Shown here piece after piece: positions 16,639 through 22,910 of a stretch of 31,882 bases of DNA (position 1 is its first letter; every line of letters starts with the position of its first letter). The notes under the pieces are model-generated. The model ran no database searches and was not told the origin of the DNA. It saw only the letters and a program-made list of their open reading frames with translations. Both the position numbers and the translations under genes were made by a program. This DNA is from CAZOIA01 sp964579675 (GTDB lineage: Bacteria; Planctomycetota; Phycisphaerae; UBA1845; PWPN01), in contig CAZOIA010000042.1 of assembly GCA_964579675.1 (NCBI GenBank), positions 1 through 31,882 on the forward strand, read 5' to 3'.

Positions 16639-17753
16639 GCTGACGCCCGTCCCGACTCCGTCACCTCTGACAGCGGCCGGCGGCTGGGCAGCCTGATCCT
16701 GTCCCCCGGCTTCATCTTCGTCGGCTTGACTTGCCTGTTGAGCGACTGGATCTCGTGCCAGCGTTCCGACGATCCAAGCTGCTTCCTGGCAATCGAAATC
16801 AGCGTGTCCTTCGGCCTGACCACGTACCAGTGGAACGCGTCGCCCGAACGGTCTGTGCCAGGGTCCGCCCTGTCGCCGCCGGCCGTGAGCTGAAGGGCCG
16901 GCTTCGGGGCCCGACGTTCCTCTCCCCGCTTGTCCGACTCGTCCTTGCGAATCAGCTCGTCGCCCCGCACCAGACGAACCACCGCGTTGACCTTCGCCGG
17001 GCCGAAGTCACCCACCGGTTCGACCATTTCCGCAGGCAAAGCGGGGATGAGCAGCTTCTGCCCCTCGATCACCAGGTCCTTGTTCTTGATCCGCCCCTTG
17101 TTCGACCGGGCAAGGAAATCCACCACTCGCGCCGCGGCAGTGTCATAATGCGCCTTGGCGATCTTGCCCAGGCTGTCCCCCTTCTGCACGACATATTCCT
17201 TCGGCGTCACAACTTGCACCGGCGGAGCGGTCGGGCCGGGATCGGCCGCCGGCTCAGGCTCCCGAGATTGCTCAGGAAGCCCGGGCCTCGCCATCGGCTC
17301 GGGCGTATCCACCGATCCCATCCGCGGGGGCGCCACCCGACGGAAGATCTCAACAATCCGGCCTGGATCCCCTTCCGTCGGAGAGGTTTTCGTCAGCCTG
17401 GTGGCATCGGCCCCGGCGGAAGAGAAATCACCGTCGCCAGGCCGGGGATCAAGGGCGCCGGGTCTCGGCAACGGCTGGTGCCAGACTTCCTCGGATCCCG
17501 ACCGGGCGTCGGTCCCGTCAGGCGACGACGAGCCCACCGGGCCGGCACCGTGATCGACGACCCCATCCGGGAACACGGTGCTCGAACCCACCGTTCCGTC
17601 CAGCAGCCCACCGGCAGGCTCCCCACGCTCGGCAATCACCAGATCCAGATCGTCACCGGCCGGGAGAACCGGATGGGTGTGCGACAGCAGCACCGCAAAC
17701 ACAACGATGAACCCCAGGCCAACCAGCAACCCGATCTTCGTTTCGCGAGTCAT
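16635..17753 (-). CDS. membrane-anchored protein with two LysM domains, within the dcw cluster
   Basis: A 372-residue protein from the ATG at 17753, which has a perfect GGAGG five bases upstream; a longer frame to 17771 overlaps that site. One membrane helix (about 8-25, GLLVGLGFIVVFAVLLS), then a Pro/Gly/Asp-rich linker of about 160 residues. LysM 1 is at 186-237 (EYVVQKGDSLGKIAKAHY to GQKLLIPAL) and LysM 2 at 308-356 (WYVVRPKDTLISIARKQL to GDRIRLPS). LysM binds N-acetylglucosamine in peptidoglycan, so the protein probably tethers the inner membrane to the wall. It lies 19 bases after rsmH and overlaps ftsL, so it is co-expressed with division genes. The usual dcw order has no gene of this type at this place. 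Confidence 0.83.
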   Translation of the reverse strand: MTRETKIGLLVGLGFIVVFAVLLSHTHPVLPAGDDLDLVIAERGEPAGGLLDGTVGSSTVFPDGVVDHGAGPVGSSSPDGTDARSGSEEVWHQPLPRPGALDPRPGDGDFSSAGADATRLTKTSPTEGDPGRIVEIFRRVAPPRMGSVDTPEPMARPGLPEQSREPEPAADPGPTAPPVQVVTPKEYVVQKGDSLGKIAKAHYDTAAARVVDFLARSNKGRIKNKDLVIEGQKLLIPALPAEMVEPVGDFGPAKVNAVVRLVRGDELIRKDESDKRGEERRAPKPALQLTAGGDRADPGTDRSGDAFHWYVVRPKDTLISIARKQLGSSERWHEIQSLNRQVKPTKMKPGDRIRLPSRRPLSEVTESGRASA

Positions 17754-17772
17754 CAAAACCTCCGTGTCCATG

Positions 17773-18714
17773 TCATGCCGCGTCTCGCACGCCCGCCGTC
17801 CGCGTGGCCACCCGAAGCCGGGCGCTGCGCGACCGGGGATTCAGGCGAACTTCCTCGCTCGAAGGACGAATGGGACTGGGCGTGTTTACCTCGTACACGC
17901 CCGTCCGTCGTCGCTGGAGGAAATCGCGCTTGACCAGCCGGTCCTCACCGCTGTGAAAACTGATCACCGCAATCCGTCCCCCGGGCAACAGCCGCTCCGG
18001 CGCCGCCGACAACAACGCCTCGAGGTTCTCGACCTCCCGGTTCACCGCCATCCGAAGCGCCAGGAAAGTGCGCGTGGCCGGATGCCGTTTCCCGCGATGA
18101 GACTGCGCCGACACCCCCAGCGCCGAGCATACAATGCGGGTCAACTGCGCCGTCCTGCGAATTCGCCCCGCCCGGCGGGCCCGGCAAATACGCTTGGCGA
18201 TCCGCCGGCTGAACCGCTCTTGACTGTTGGAGAAAATCAGATCCGCCAGTTCGTTCTCGCTCAGCGAATTGACCAGGTCCGCCGCCGTCGCGGTCAGGCG
18301 GTTGTCCAGCCGCATGTCCAAAGGGCCGTCCTCGGCGAACGTCAACCCCAGATTCGGGTCGAGCAGTTGGTCCGTACTGACGCCCAGATCGGCGAGGATC
18401 ACATCCACCCTCCCAACGCCCAGCGAGTCGAGGGTATCGGCCAACTCCCGGAAATTCGCCCGGATCAAAGCGATGTGTGGGCCTCGGCAAACCAACCCCG
18501 CCTCCTCGAACCGCCCCCGCGCCCGCGACAGATTGCGCTCGTCCACATCCAGTCCGATCAGCCGACCAGTCTGGCCAATCGCCTCCGCCATCAACCGGGA
18601 ATGGCCGCCATGGCCCACCGTCACATCCACCACGACGCCGCCCGGCTGCGGGCCAACGATCGACATCAGCGGGCCACACAGCACCGGCTCATGCTCGATC
18701 TCATCTCGACTCAC
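17773..18714 (-). CDS. rsmH: RsmH (MraW), 16S rRNA m4C1402 methyltransferase
   Basis: S-adenosylmethionine-dependent enzyme that N4-methylates C1402 of 16S rRNA. Motifs: HEPVL at the N-terminus, VVDVTVGHGGHSRLM (SAM loop), LIGLDVDERNL, DVILADLGVSTDQL, FAEDGPLDMRLD, and the C-terminal HPATRTFLALRMAVNREV and VISFHSGEDRLVKR. The GTG at 18714 is chosen because it gives 313 residues and places HEPVL seven residues from the start, as in the family. An in-frame ATG at 18852 would add 46 residues with no family counterpart, but neither start has a strong Shine-Dalgarno. The gene is second in the dcw run, separated from mraZ by an unusually long spacer. Confidence 0.9.
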   Translation of the reverse strand: MSRDEIEHEPVLCGPLMSIVGPQPGGVVVDVTVGHGGHSRLMAEAIGQTGRLIGLDVDERNLSRARGRFEEAGLVCRGPHIALIRANFRELADTLDSLGVGRVDVILADLGVSTDQLLDPNLGLTFAEDGPLDMRLDNRLTATAADLVNSLSENELADLIFSNSQERFSRRIAKRICRARRAGRIRRTAQLTRIVCSALGVSAQSHRGKRHPATRTFLALRMAVNREVENLEALLSAAPERLLPGGRIAVISFHSGEDRLVKRDFLQRRRTGVYEVNTPSPIRPSSEEVRLNPRSRSARLRVATRTAGVRDAA

Positions 18715-19423
18715 AGCCTCGCCCGCACGACGTGTGGCAACCCAATCCCACCAGACGGGGACGCGGGCTGCAGCCGGCCGTTCCCGGTCCAAGCCCGCTA
18801 CGTCGCATCCCTCTGCCTCCGCCGCGACGCAAAAACGGGGCCCGTCACACATCCGTGGCGACGTCAGCCCCCGGCTCCCCGGCTAACCGGCAAGGAACGC
18901 CGCAACACTTGAACAGCAGGTAGCCCCCGCACCTCAATGGTCGCCTCGGCTCACCATGACCAAGGCGCGCCGGGACAGTCCCGCCCCGGAGGCTGTCCGC
19001 GACCCGTCCGCGTCACAGGGTCGAGCAGAGACAGCTTCGAGCAGAAGACTGCGGACTACGTGCTCAGCGCTGCTGGCCGCCATTTCTGAAACCTTTCCTC
19101 GCCCGAATGCCAGGAAGTAAGCAGCCCGGCGACTCCCTTCGCTTCCACTGCTAGTTCGCTCGGGCTCGGCCCCGGCCATCGGGTTTCCACGCCGGTCACC
19201 CGAAGCCAAAGACCCTTGCCTCGCTCCTCCAAATCAACTCCCACTTGCTGCGACACATTCTGACCGGACGCTCTGCGTCCAGCCTGCGCGTCCGTTGCTC
19301 CTCAGCGCCGGCCTCTCGCCGTTGAGCCGGCCCGGGAAGGGACTCGAGCGACTAACATCGAGCGCCGCTTCCCAGGCCGCTCCCTCGCTCTCACTGCCGT
19401 CTCAAGCGTCTTGCGACGCCTCC
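18715..19423 (-). other. long spacer between mraZ and rsmH, content unresolved
   Basis: About 700 bases (570 if rsmH starts at 18852) inside what is normally a tight gene pair. Minus-strand frames of 66 residues (19056-19256) and 91 residues (18934-19209) exist. They overlap each other, have no recognisable motif, and I do not call them. A small hairpin (GGACAG at 18973-18978, CTGTCC at 18993-18998) is present without a T-run. I looked for RNase P RNA and tmRNA consensus words and found none. Confidence 0.5.
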
Positions 19424-19903
19424 TCAACCCTGGCCGCCGTTCTGTCTGCTTAGTTCCGTCTTTAGCCGCGCCTGGCGCAGCAGATCCGGATACCGATACC
19501 AGTTCTCGTCCATGAACCTCTCGAAGTCCTCCCGGTTCCAGATCACCAGATGGTCGCGCCGGCCCGCGAGTGTCACTTTCCTGCCGATCCCCGCGTACTT
19601 CACGATCCGCTGGGGTAATACCACCCGTCCCTGCCGGTCGAGATCCATGGGTGTGGCCATCGAGTAGAATATCTGCTCGAAATCGTCTTTCTCGTCGGTG
19701 GCTTGGAGTGATGAATGGCACTGCTCAGCGTACCGCTCAAAGTACTGATCTGCATACAAGGCCAATGTGCCCTTCCGACCTCCCGGCACAAGGTAAAACC
19801 CCGTGCCGTCCCTTTCCGGATCCATTGCCGACCGGATCCCCGCGGGAATGGACAGCCGATTCTTCGGGTCCACAGTCAACTCGTACGTGCCGCTGAATAT
19901 CAT
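19424..19903 (-). CDS. mraZ: MraZ, transcriptional regulator of the dcw cluster
   Basis: A 159-residue protein; the ATG chosen gives the canonical N-terminus MIFSGTYELTVDPKNRLSIP, whereas a frame running to 19984 adds residues unlike the family. Two SpoVT/AbrB-type half domains are visible: DPKNRLSIPAGIR (about 12-24) and DLDRQGRVVLPQRIVKYAGI (about 89-108), each the DxxGRxxxP pattern or a variant. MraZ binds DNA upstream of its own gene as an oligomeric ring and, in enterobacteria, represses the dcw operon. Three matching boxes lie upstream here. It is the first gene of the cluster. Confidence 0.92.
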   Translation of the reverse strand: MIFSGTYELTVDPKNRLSIPAGIRSAMDPERDGTGFYLVPGGRKGTLALYADQYFERYAEQCHSSLQATDEKDDFEQIFYSMATPMDLDRQGRVVLPQRIVKYAGIGRKVTLAGRRDHLVIWNREDFERFMDENWYRYPDLLRQARLKTELSRQNGGQG

Positions 19904-19962
19904 TCGATCTGCGACCCGGAGGCGATTCGCCCCCCACTTCGTGGTCTTTTGAGGGTCTTTCG

Positions 19963-19987
19963 CACCAATACATACCACATTCATCCA
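19963..19987 (-). promoter_or_regulatory. putative MraZ-binding boxes, three TGG repeats at 10 bp spacing
   Basis: In the minus-strand sense, TGGAT (19987-19983), TGGTA (19977-19973) and TGGTG (19967-19963) are separated by exactly five bases each. E. coli MraZ binds three TGGGN repeats with five-base spacers. The boxes lie 60 bases upstream of the mraZ ATG and within the predicted promoter. Confidence 0.5.
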
Positions 19988-19997
19988 CCGCGGGCAA
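19969..19997 (-). promoter_or_regulatory. possible mraZ promoter
   Basis: Minus-strand TTGCCC (19997-19992), a 17-base spacer and TATGTA (19974-19969). The -10 match is weak (three of six). Position upstream of mraZ and overlap with the TGG boxes make it plausible only. Confidence 0.25.
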
Positions 19998-20196
19998 GCG
20001 GTTTTTGGGAGATTGCAGGCCGAATCTCAAATCTTTTTTAGTCGGCGTCTGTTCGCACTAGATGTTGCGTCTCCACGGCAGGCAATGCCTATCCGTCGAT
20101 CTGGCGCAGGATGGTCGGACCGGGCAACGCCCGATATCCGCGCCACCGTTTCTGACGACCTTCCGTCTTAATGGCCGCGTGGATCGACTCATCACC

Positions 20197-20271
20197 GCTC
20201 TGTGAGCCCGGTGTCATTTGCAGCAGGGAGACGCCGCTCAGCTCCCGACAGCACCGGCCTCATAGAGGCCG
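20197..20271. repeat. double-hairpin element, copy 1
   Basis: gctctgtgagcccggtg at 20197-20213 (stem GCTC-tgt-GAGC), then 38 unrelated bases, then caccggcctcatagaggccg at 20252-20271 (stem GGCCTC-ata-GAGGCC). Both parts recur in the same order and spacing at 31789-31861. Confidence 0.75.
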
Positions 20272-20300
20272 TGCGTGTTCAGCGTCCCGATTGGCCCCAC

Positions 20301-20366
20301 TCGCTTGCGCTCGGGGCTCTGACTCGCCAGCGCGTTCGTCCTGGTCAGAGCCCAGAGCGCCAGCGA
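20301..20366. repeat. REPIN-like inverted repeat, 23 bp arms
   Basis: The left arm tcgcttgcgctcggggctct plus gac (20301-20323) and the reverse complement of the right arm (20344-20366) agree at 21 of 23 positions. The innermost ten (GGGCTCTGAC) are perfect. The loop is 20 bases. The arms resemble the short palindromic words elsewhere in the window. Confidence 0.8.
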
Positions 20367-20593
20367 CGGGTTTCTGTGCCATCCCGCCCCAGGAGACGCT
20401 AAATACGTACTCACCTGGAGGCTGGGACTTCGATCCTTCTCATCGTGGGGAAAGTGGGCGTCGCGAATCGAGACTTGAGCACGGGTATGACACTCGTTGA
20501 TGATCCGGGCGGCAGGGGGATAACTCTTGCAACCGTCAGGCCTCGATTGTCGATTCGAAGTGTTGTTCGTATGCGGCCGGCGATTCGAGTTGC

Positions 20594-21097
20594 TCATCGT
20601 CCGGGCGATCGGAGGGCGGCCATGACCTGGGCGGTGATCTGGGAGACGAGTTGTTCCTTCTGGGTCCCGGCCGGCGGGTGTGGCTTAACCGGGATGTATC
20701 CGTCCTCGCCGGGCTCGGGTGGGAAGTCGCCCATGCATTCGGTGTAGTGGGTCACGAGGCGATCCACGTCCACCACCGAGTAAATCCACAGAATCATGAG
20801 CTGGCGGTTCCTGGAGGCGTTGACGAAACGGTGGGGGACGCCCTGGGGCACGTGGGAGCTGTCGTAGGGCTTCATGGGCGTTCGTTTTCCGGCCAGGTCC
20901 ACGAGCGCGTCGCCCTCAAGGATCACGATGACCTCTTCGCAGTTGTGCCGGTGGCAGGGCAGGTATCGGGCGGGTTCGAAGGTGGCGGTCCCGACGCTGA
21001 GCACGCTGGTGCCGGTCTGCCCGGTCTGCAGGTCGCGAAAGCACACCCCCTCGTCCAGTTCGTACTTCGCGCACTGCTCGAAGAACGTGATGGCCAT
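20594..21097 (-). CDS. cupin domain protein
   Basis: A 167-residue protein from the ATG at 21097, supported by AAGGG seven bases upstream and by a predicted promoter whose start point would fall just ahead; an upstream in-frame codon at 21208 would lie before that promoter. Cupin motif 1 is at 48-61 (CHRHNCEEVIVILEG, metal ligands His49, His51, Glu55) and motif 2 at 80-93 (DSSHVPQGVPHRFVN, His89). It is a single-domain, probably cytoplasmic metal-binding beta-barrel. Such proteins range from dioxygenases and isomerases to sugar sensors, and the reaction cannot be assigned. It is transcribed alone, divergent from the NPCBM gene. Confidence 0.82.
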   Translation of the reverse strand: MAITFFEQCAKYELDEGVCFRDLQTGQTGTSVLSVGTATFEPARYLPCHRHNCEEVIVILEGDALVDLAGKRTPMKPYDSSHVPQGVPHRFVNASRNRQLMILWIYSVVDVDRLVTHYTECMGDFPPEPGEDGYIPVKPHPPAGTQKEQLVSQITAQVMAALRSPGR

Positions 21098-21140
21098 CGC
21101 GTTGCCCTTGGTCGGATCAACAGACTCTTGGCCAGGCTTT

Positions 21141-21169
21141 ATTGTAGTCGGTGCGTTCACCGTTGCCCA
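21141..21169 (-). promoter_or_regulatory. predicted promoter of the cupin gene
   Basis: Minus-strand TGGGCA (21169-21164), a 17-base spacer and TACAAT (21146-21141). This leaves a leader of roughly 35 bases before the ATG at 21097. Consensus match only. Confidence 0.45.
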
Positions 21170-21256
21170 GCGGGGCGCCCCGATGGGCACGAGGCCCGGT
21201 CGAGCCATTCGCGGGTGTGCAATGTCAAGGGTTCGGGTCGCGGGGGATGATCCGGG

Positions 21257-21433
21257 CGCTCCCCTTCGGGTCGCGGGTAAACAGGGAATCGCGGTCGATC
21301 GTTACGCGCTCCCCTTCGGGTCGCGGCTAAACGGGGGATCGCGGTCGATCGTTACGCGCTCCCCTTCGGGTCGCGGGTAAACGGGGAATCGCGGTCGATC
21401 GTTACGTGCTCCCCTCCGGGTCGCGGGTAAACA
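21257..21433. repeat. four-copy array of the palindromic unit, 50 bp period
   Basis: Copies of the 27-base unit start at 21257, 21307, 21357 and 21407, exactly 50 bases apart. The 23-base linkers are nearly identical (containing aatcgcggtcgatcgtta). Loop bases are TTC in copies 1-3 and TCC in copy 4. The array ends five bases before a predicted -35 box. Confidence 0.9.
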
Positions 21434-21437
21434 GGGC

Positions 21438-21465
21438 TTGAAGCGGCGGCAAACCATCGTAAAAG
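21438..21465 (+). promoter_or_regulatory. predicted promoter of the NPCBM gene
   Basis: TTGAAG (21438-21443), a 16-base spacer and TAAAAG (21460-21465), about 30 bases before the ATG at 21496. Consensus match only. Confidence 0.38.
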
Positions 21466-21495
21466 GATAGAGTGGGGGGGCAGTGCAGGTGGGCG

Positions 21496-22875
21496 ATGCA
21501 ACGTGTGTGGGACATGTTGATTGTGATTCTGGCGGCAGCGTCGGGGGCGGCTGATCCGCCTCGGCTGGCGCTGCGGACGGTCGATCGGGCGGACCTGGTG
21601 GGGGAGCTGCTGGCACTGTCAGCGAACGAGGGGATGGTGATCCGGGACGACACGGGGGAGAGGATCGTCGTCCCGCTGGGTGAACTGATCGAAGCCCGGC
21701 CGACGAGTTCGCCCGGCGGGCCCGACGCGGGGGGCCGGGAACGTTCGCCCGCGGGGTGGCCCAGGGTCTTTGCCATGCACGACGGCCAGCGGGTCGTCGG
21801 CACGATTGTCGATGCTGACGCAGAGCAGGTCACGATCTATCACCCGCAGCTTGGGCGGGTGCGAGTCCGGGTGGAGGGGCTGGCGTGGATCGGACGGCCG
21901 GGCGGTGGTGCGGGCCGAACCCGGCTGCTGCGGGAATGCCAAGAGGCCGAGAAGACAGCGGGCGGGCAGTTGGATGCCGACACGGGTCGGCCGGGGCCAT
22001 CCGACTGCGTCGCGCTGTTGAACGGCGACGTGGTCCGGGGGCGGATCGTCGGGCTGGGAGCGGAGCATGTTCTGATAGACGATCGGGCCCGTGAGCTGAA
22101 GGTTGCCTGGGACAAGGTGGCTCGGATCGCGTTCGGTGCGGCGGCGGCGATGGAGACGCAATCCGGGGCTCGCGGCTGCGGGGGATCGGCAAGCACGACG
22201 CGGCCGGCCGGGTCTGGTCGGTGGACAACCGAGACGGTCCTGGAGTTGGGTGACGGTTCACGGCTGATCGGGGCCGACATCCGGTACCGCGCGGGGGACG
22301 GCACGTTCTGTTGCCCGGCCGGGGAAGGGACGATCCGCTGGAGGGTTGCCGTGGCGGCTGATCGGGTGACGCGGATTGCGGTGAGGGGCGGCAGGTGGGA
22401 ATGGCTCTCGGAGGTGTGTCCGGTCGAGATCACCTCGGGGTCGATGTTTGGCCTGGACTTCCCGCCCCTGCGTGGTCGCAACGTTCTGGGAGGGGCGCTC
22501 TCCGTCAACGGGCGCACCTGCGAACGGGGGGTAGGCGTCCACGCGAGCTGCGGGCTCACTTACGCGCTCGACGGGGCATACGAGCGCTTCGTGAGCCAGT
22601 TCGGCATCGACGATGACAGCGGTGAGTGGGCGGACGTGGACGTTCGAGTCGAGGTGGATGGCCGGACACGGTTCAGCGCGGAGCACGTTCGGCGAGGGGA
22701 CGAGCGGGGCGCGATTGATGTGGACGTCACCGGTGCCCGGCGTCTGGAGCTCATCGTCACGGCAGGTGCCAACGGCGACGTGCAGGATCGGTTCGACTGG
22801 GTGGACGGGGGTCTGGTTCGGGCGCTCCCATCGGGGAGAACGCAGCCATTGGGGGCACCACCCGGTCATCGTTGA
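21496..22875 (+). CDS. secreted protein with four short beta repeats and a C-terminal NPCBM domain
   Basis: A 459-residue protein. The ATG at 21496 gives a signal peptide (MLIVILAAASGAADPP, cleavage near 19) and follows AGGTGGG. Four similar segments of about 40 residues follow: 27-68 (DRADLVGELLALSANEGMVI), 94-133 (MHDGQRVVGTIVDADAEQV), 173-214 (LLNGDVVRGRIVGLGAEHV) and 247-298 (LGDGSRLIGADIRY). Each has the pattern of an Sm/SH3-like strand-turn-strand unit. Residues about 300-442 match NPCBM: RGVGVHASCGLTYALDGAYERFVSQFGIDDDSG, then LELIVTAGANGDVQDRFDWVDGGLV. NPCBM is a carbohydrate-binding module found on secreted glycosidases; here no catalytic domain is visible. lysS starts 35 bases after the stop. 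Confidence 0.8.
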   Translation: MQRVWDMLIVILAAASGAADPPRLALRTVDRADLVGELLALSANEGMVIRDDTGERIVVPLGELIEARPTSSPGGPDAGGRERSPAGWPRVFAMHDGQRVVGTIVDADAEQVTIYHPQLGRVRVRVEGLAWIGRPGGGAGRTRLLRECQEAEKTAGGQLDADTGRPGPSDCVALLNGDVVRGRIVGLGAEHVLIDDRARELKVAWDKVARIAFGAAAAMETQSGARGCGGSASTTRPAGSGRWTTETVLELGDGSRLIGADIRYRAGDGTFCCPAGEGTIRWRVAVAADRVTRIAVRGGRWEWLSEVCPVEITSGSMFGLDFPPLRGRNVLGGALSVNGRTCERGVGVHASCGLTYALDGAYERFVSQFGIDDDSGEWADVDVRVEVDGRTRFSAEHVRRGDERGAIDVDVTGARRLELIVTAGANGDVQDRFDWVDGGLVRALPSGRTQPLGAPPGHR

Positions 22876-22910
22876 ATCTCGTTGCGTGCCCGCGTACGAT
22901 CCGTCCCGGC

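Larger units (their letters stand above)
20041..20593. other. spacer between mraZ and the cupin gene, repeat-rich, no gene
   Basis: About 550 bases without a credible gene. It contains a small hairpin CGGGCaacGCCCG (20121-20133), a double-hairpin element (20197-20271) and a REPIN-like inverted repeat (20301-20366). The remainder shows nothing I can name. Frames here encode repeat translations such as SLALGALTRQ. Confidence 0.6.
21098..21495. other. divergent intergenic region with a 4 x 50 bp repeat array
   Basis: About 400 bases between the cupin and NPCBM genes. It holds one predicted promoter at each end and the repeat array between them; no gene is visible. Confidence 0.65.

Noticed and set aside
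18934..19256. Small minus-strand proteins of 91 and 66 residues in the mraZ-rsmH spacer
   Set aside because: The two frames overlap each other, have no recognisable motif and no good ribosome-binding site; high-G+C DNA gives such frames by chance.
18715..19423. RNase P RNA or tmRNA in the mraZ-rsmH spacer
   Set aside because: A GAGGAAAGG word is present, but the rest of the RNase P consensus (GAGGAAAGTCCGGGC and the later conserved blocks) is absent; no tmRNA pattern was seen.
21257..21433. CRISPR array (27-base repeats at 50-base spacing)
   Set aside because: The intervening 23-base segments are nearly identical to each other, whereas CRISPR spacers differ, and no cas genes are present. 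The same applies to 14404-14546.
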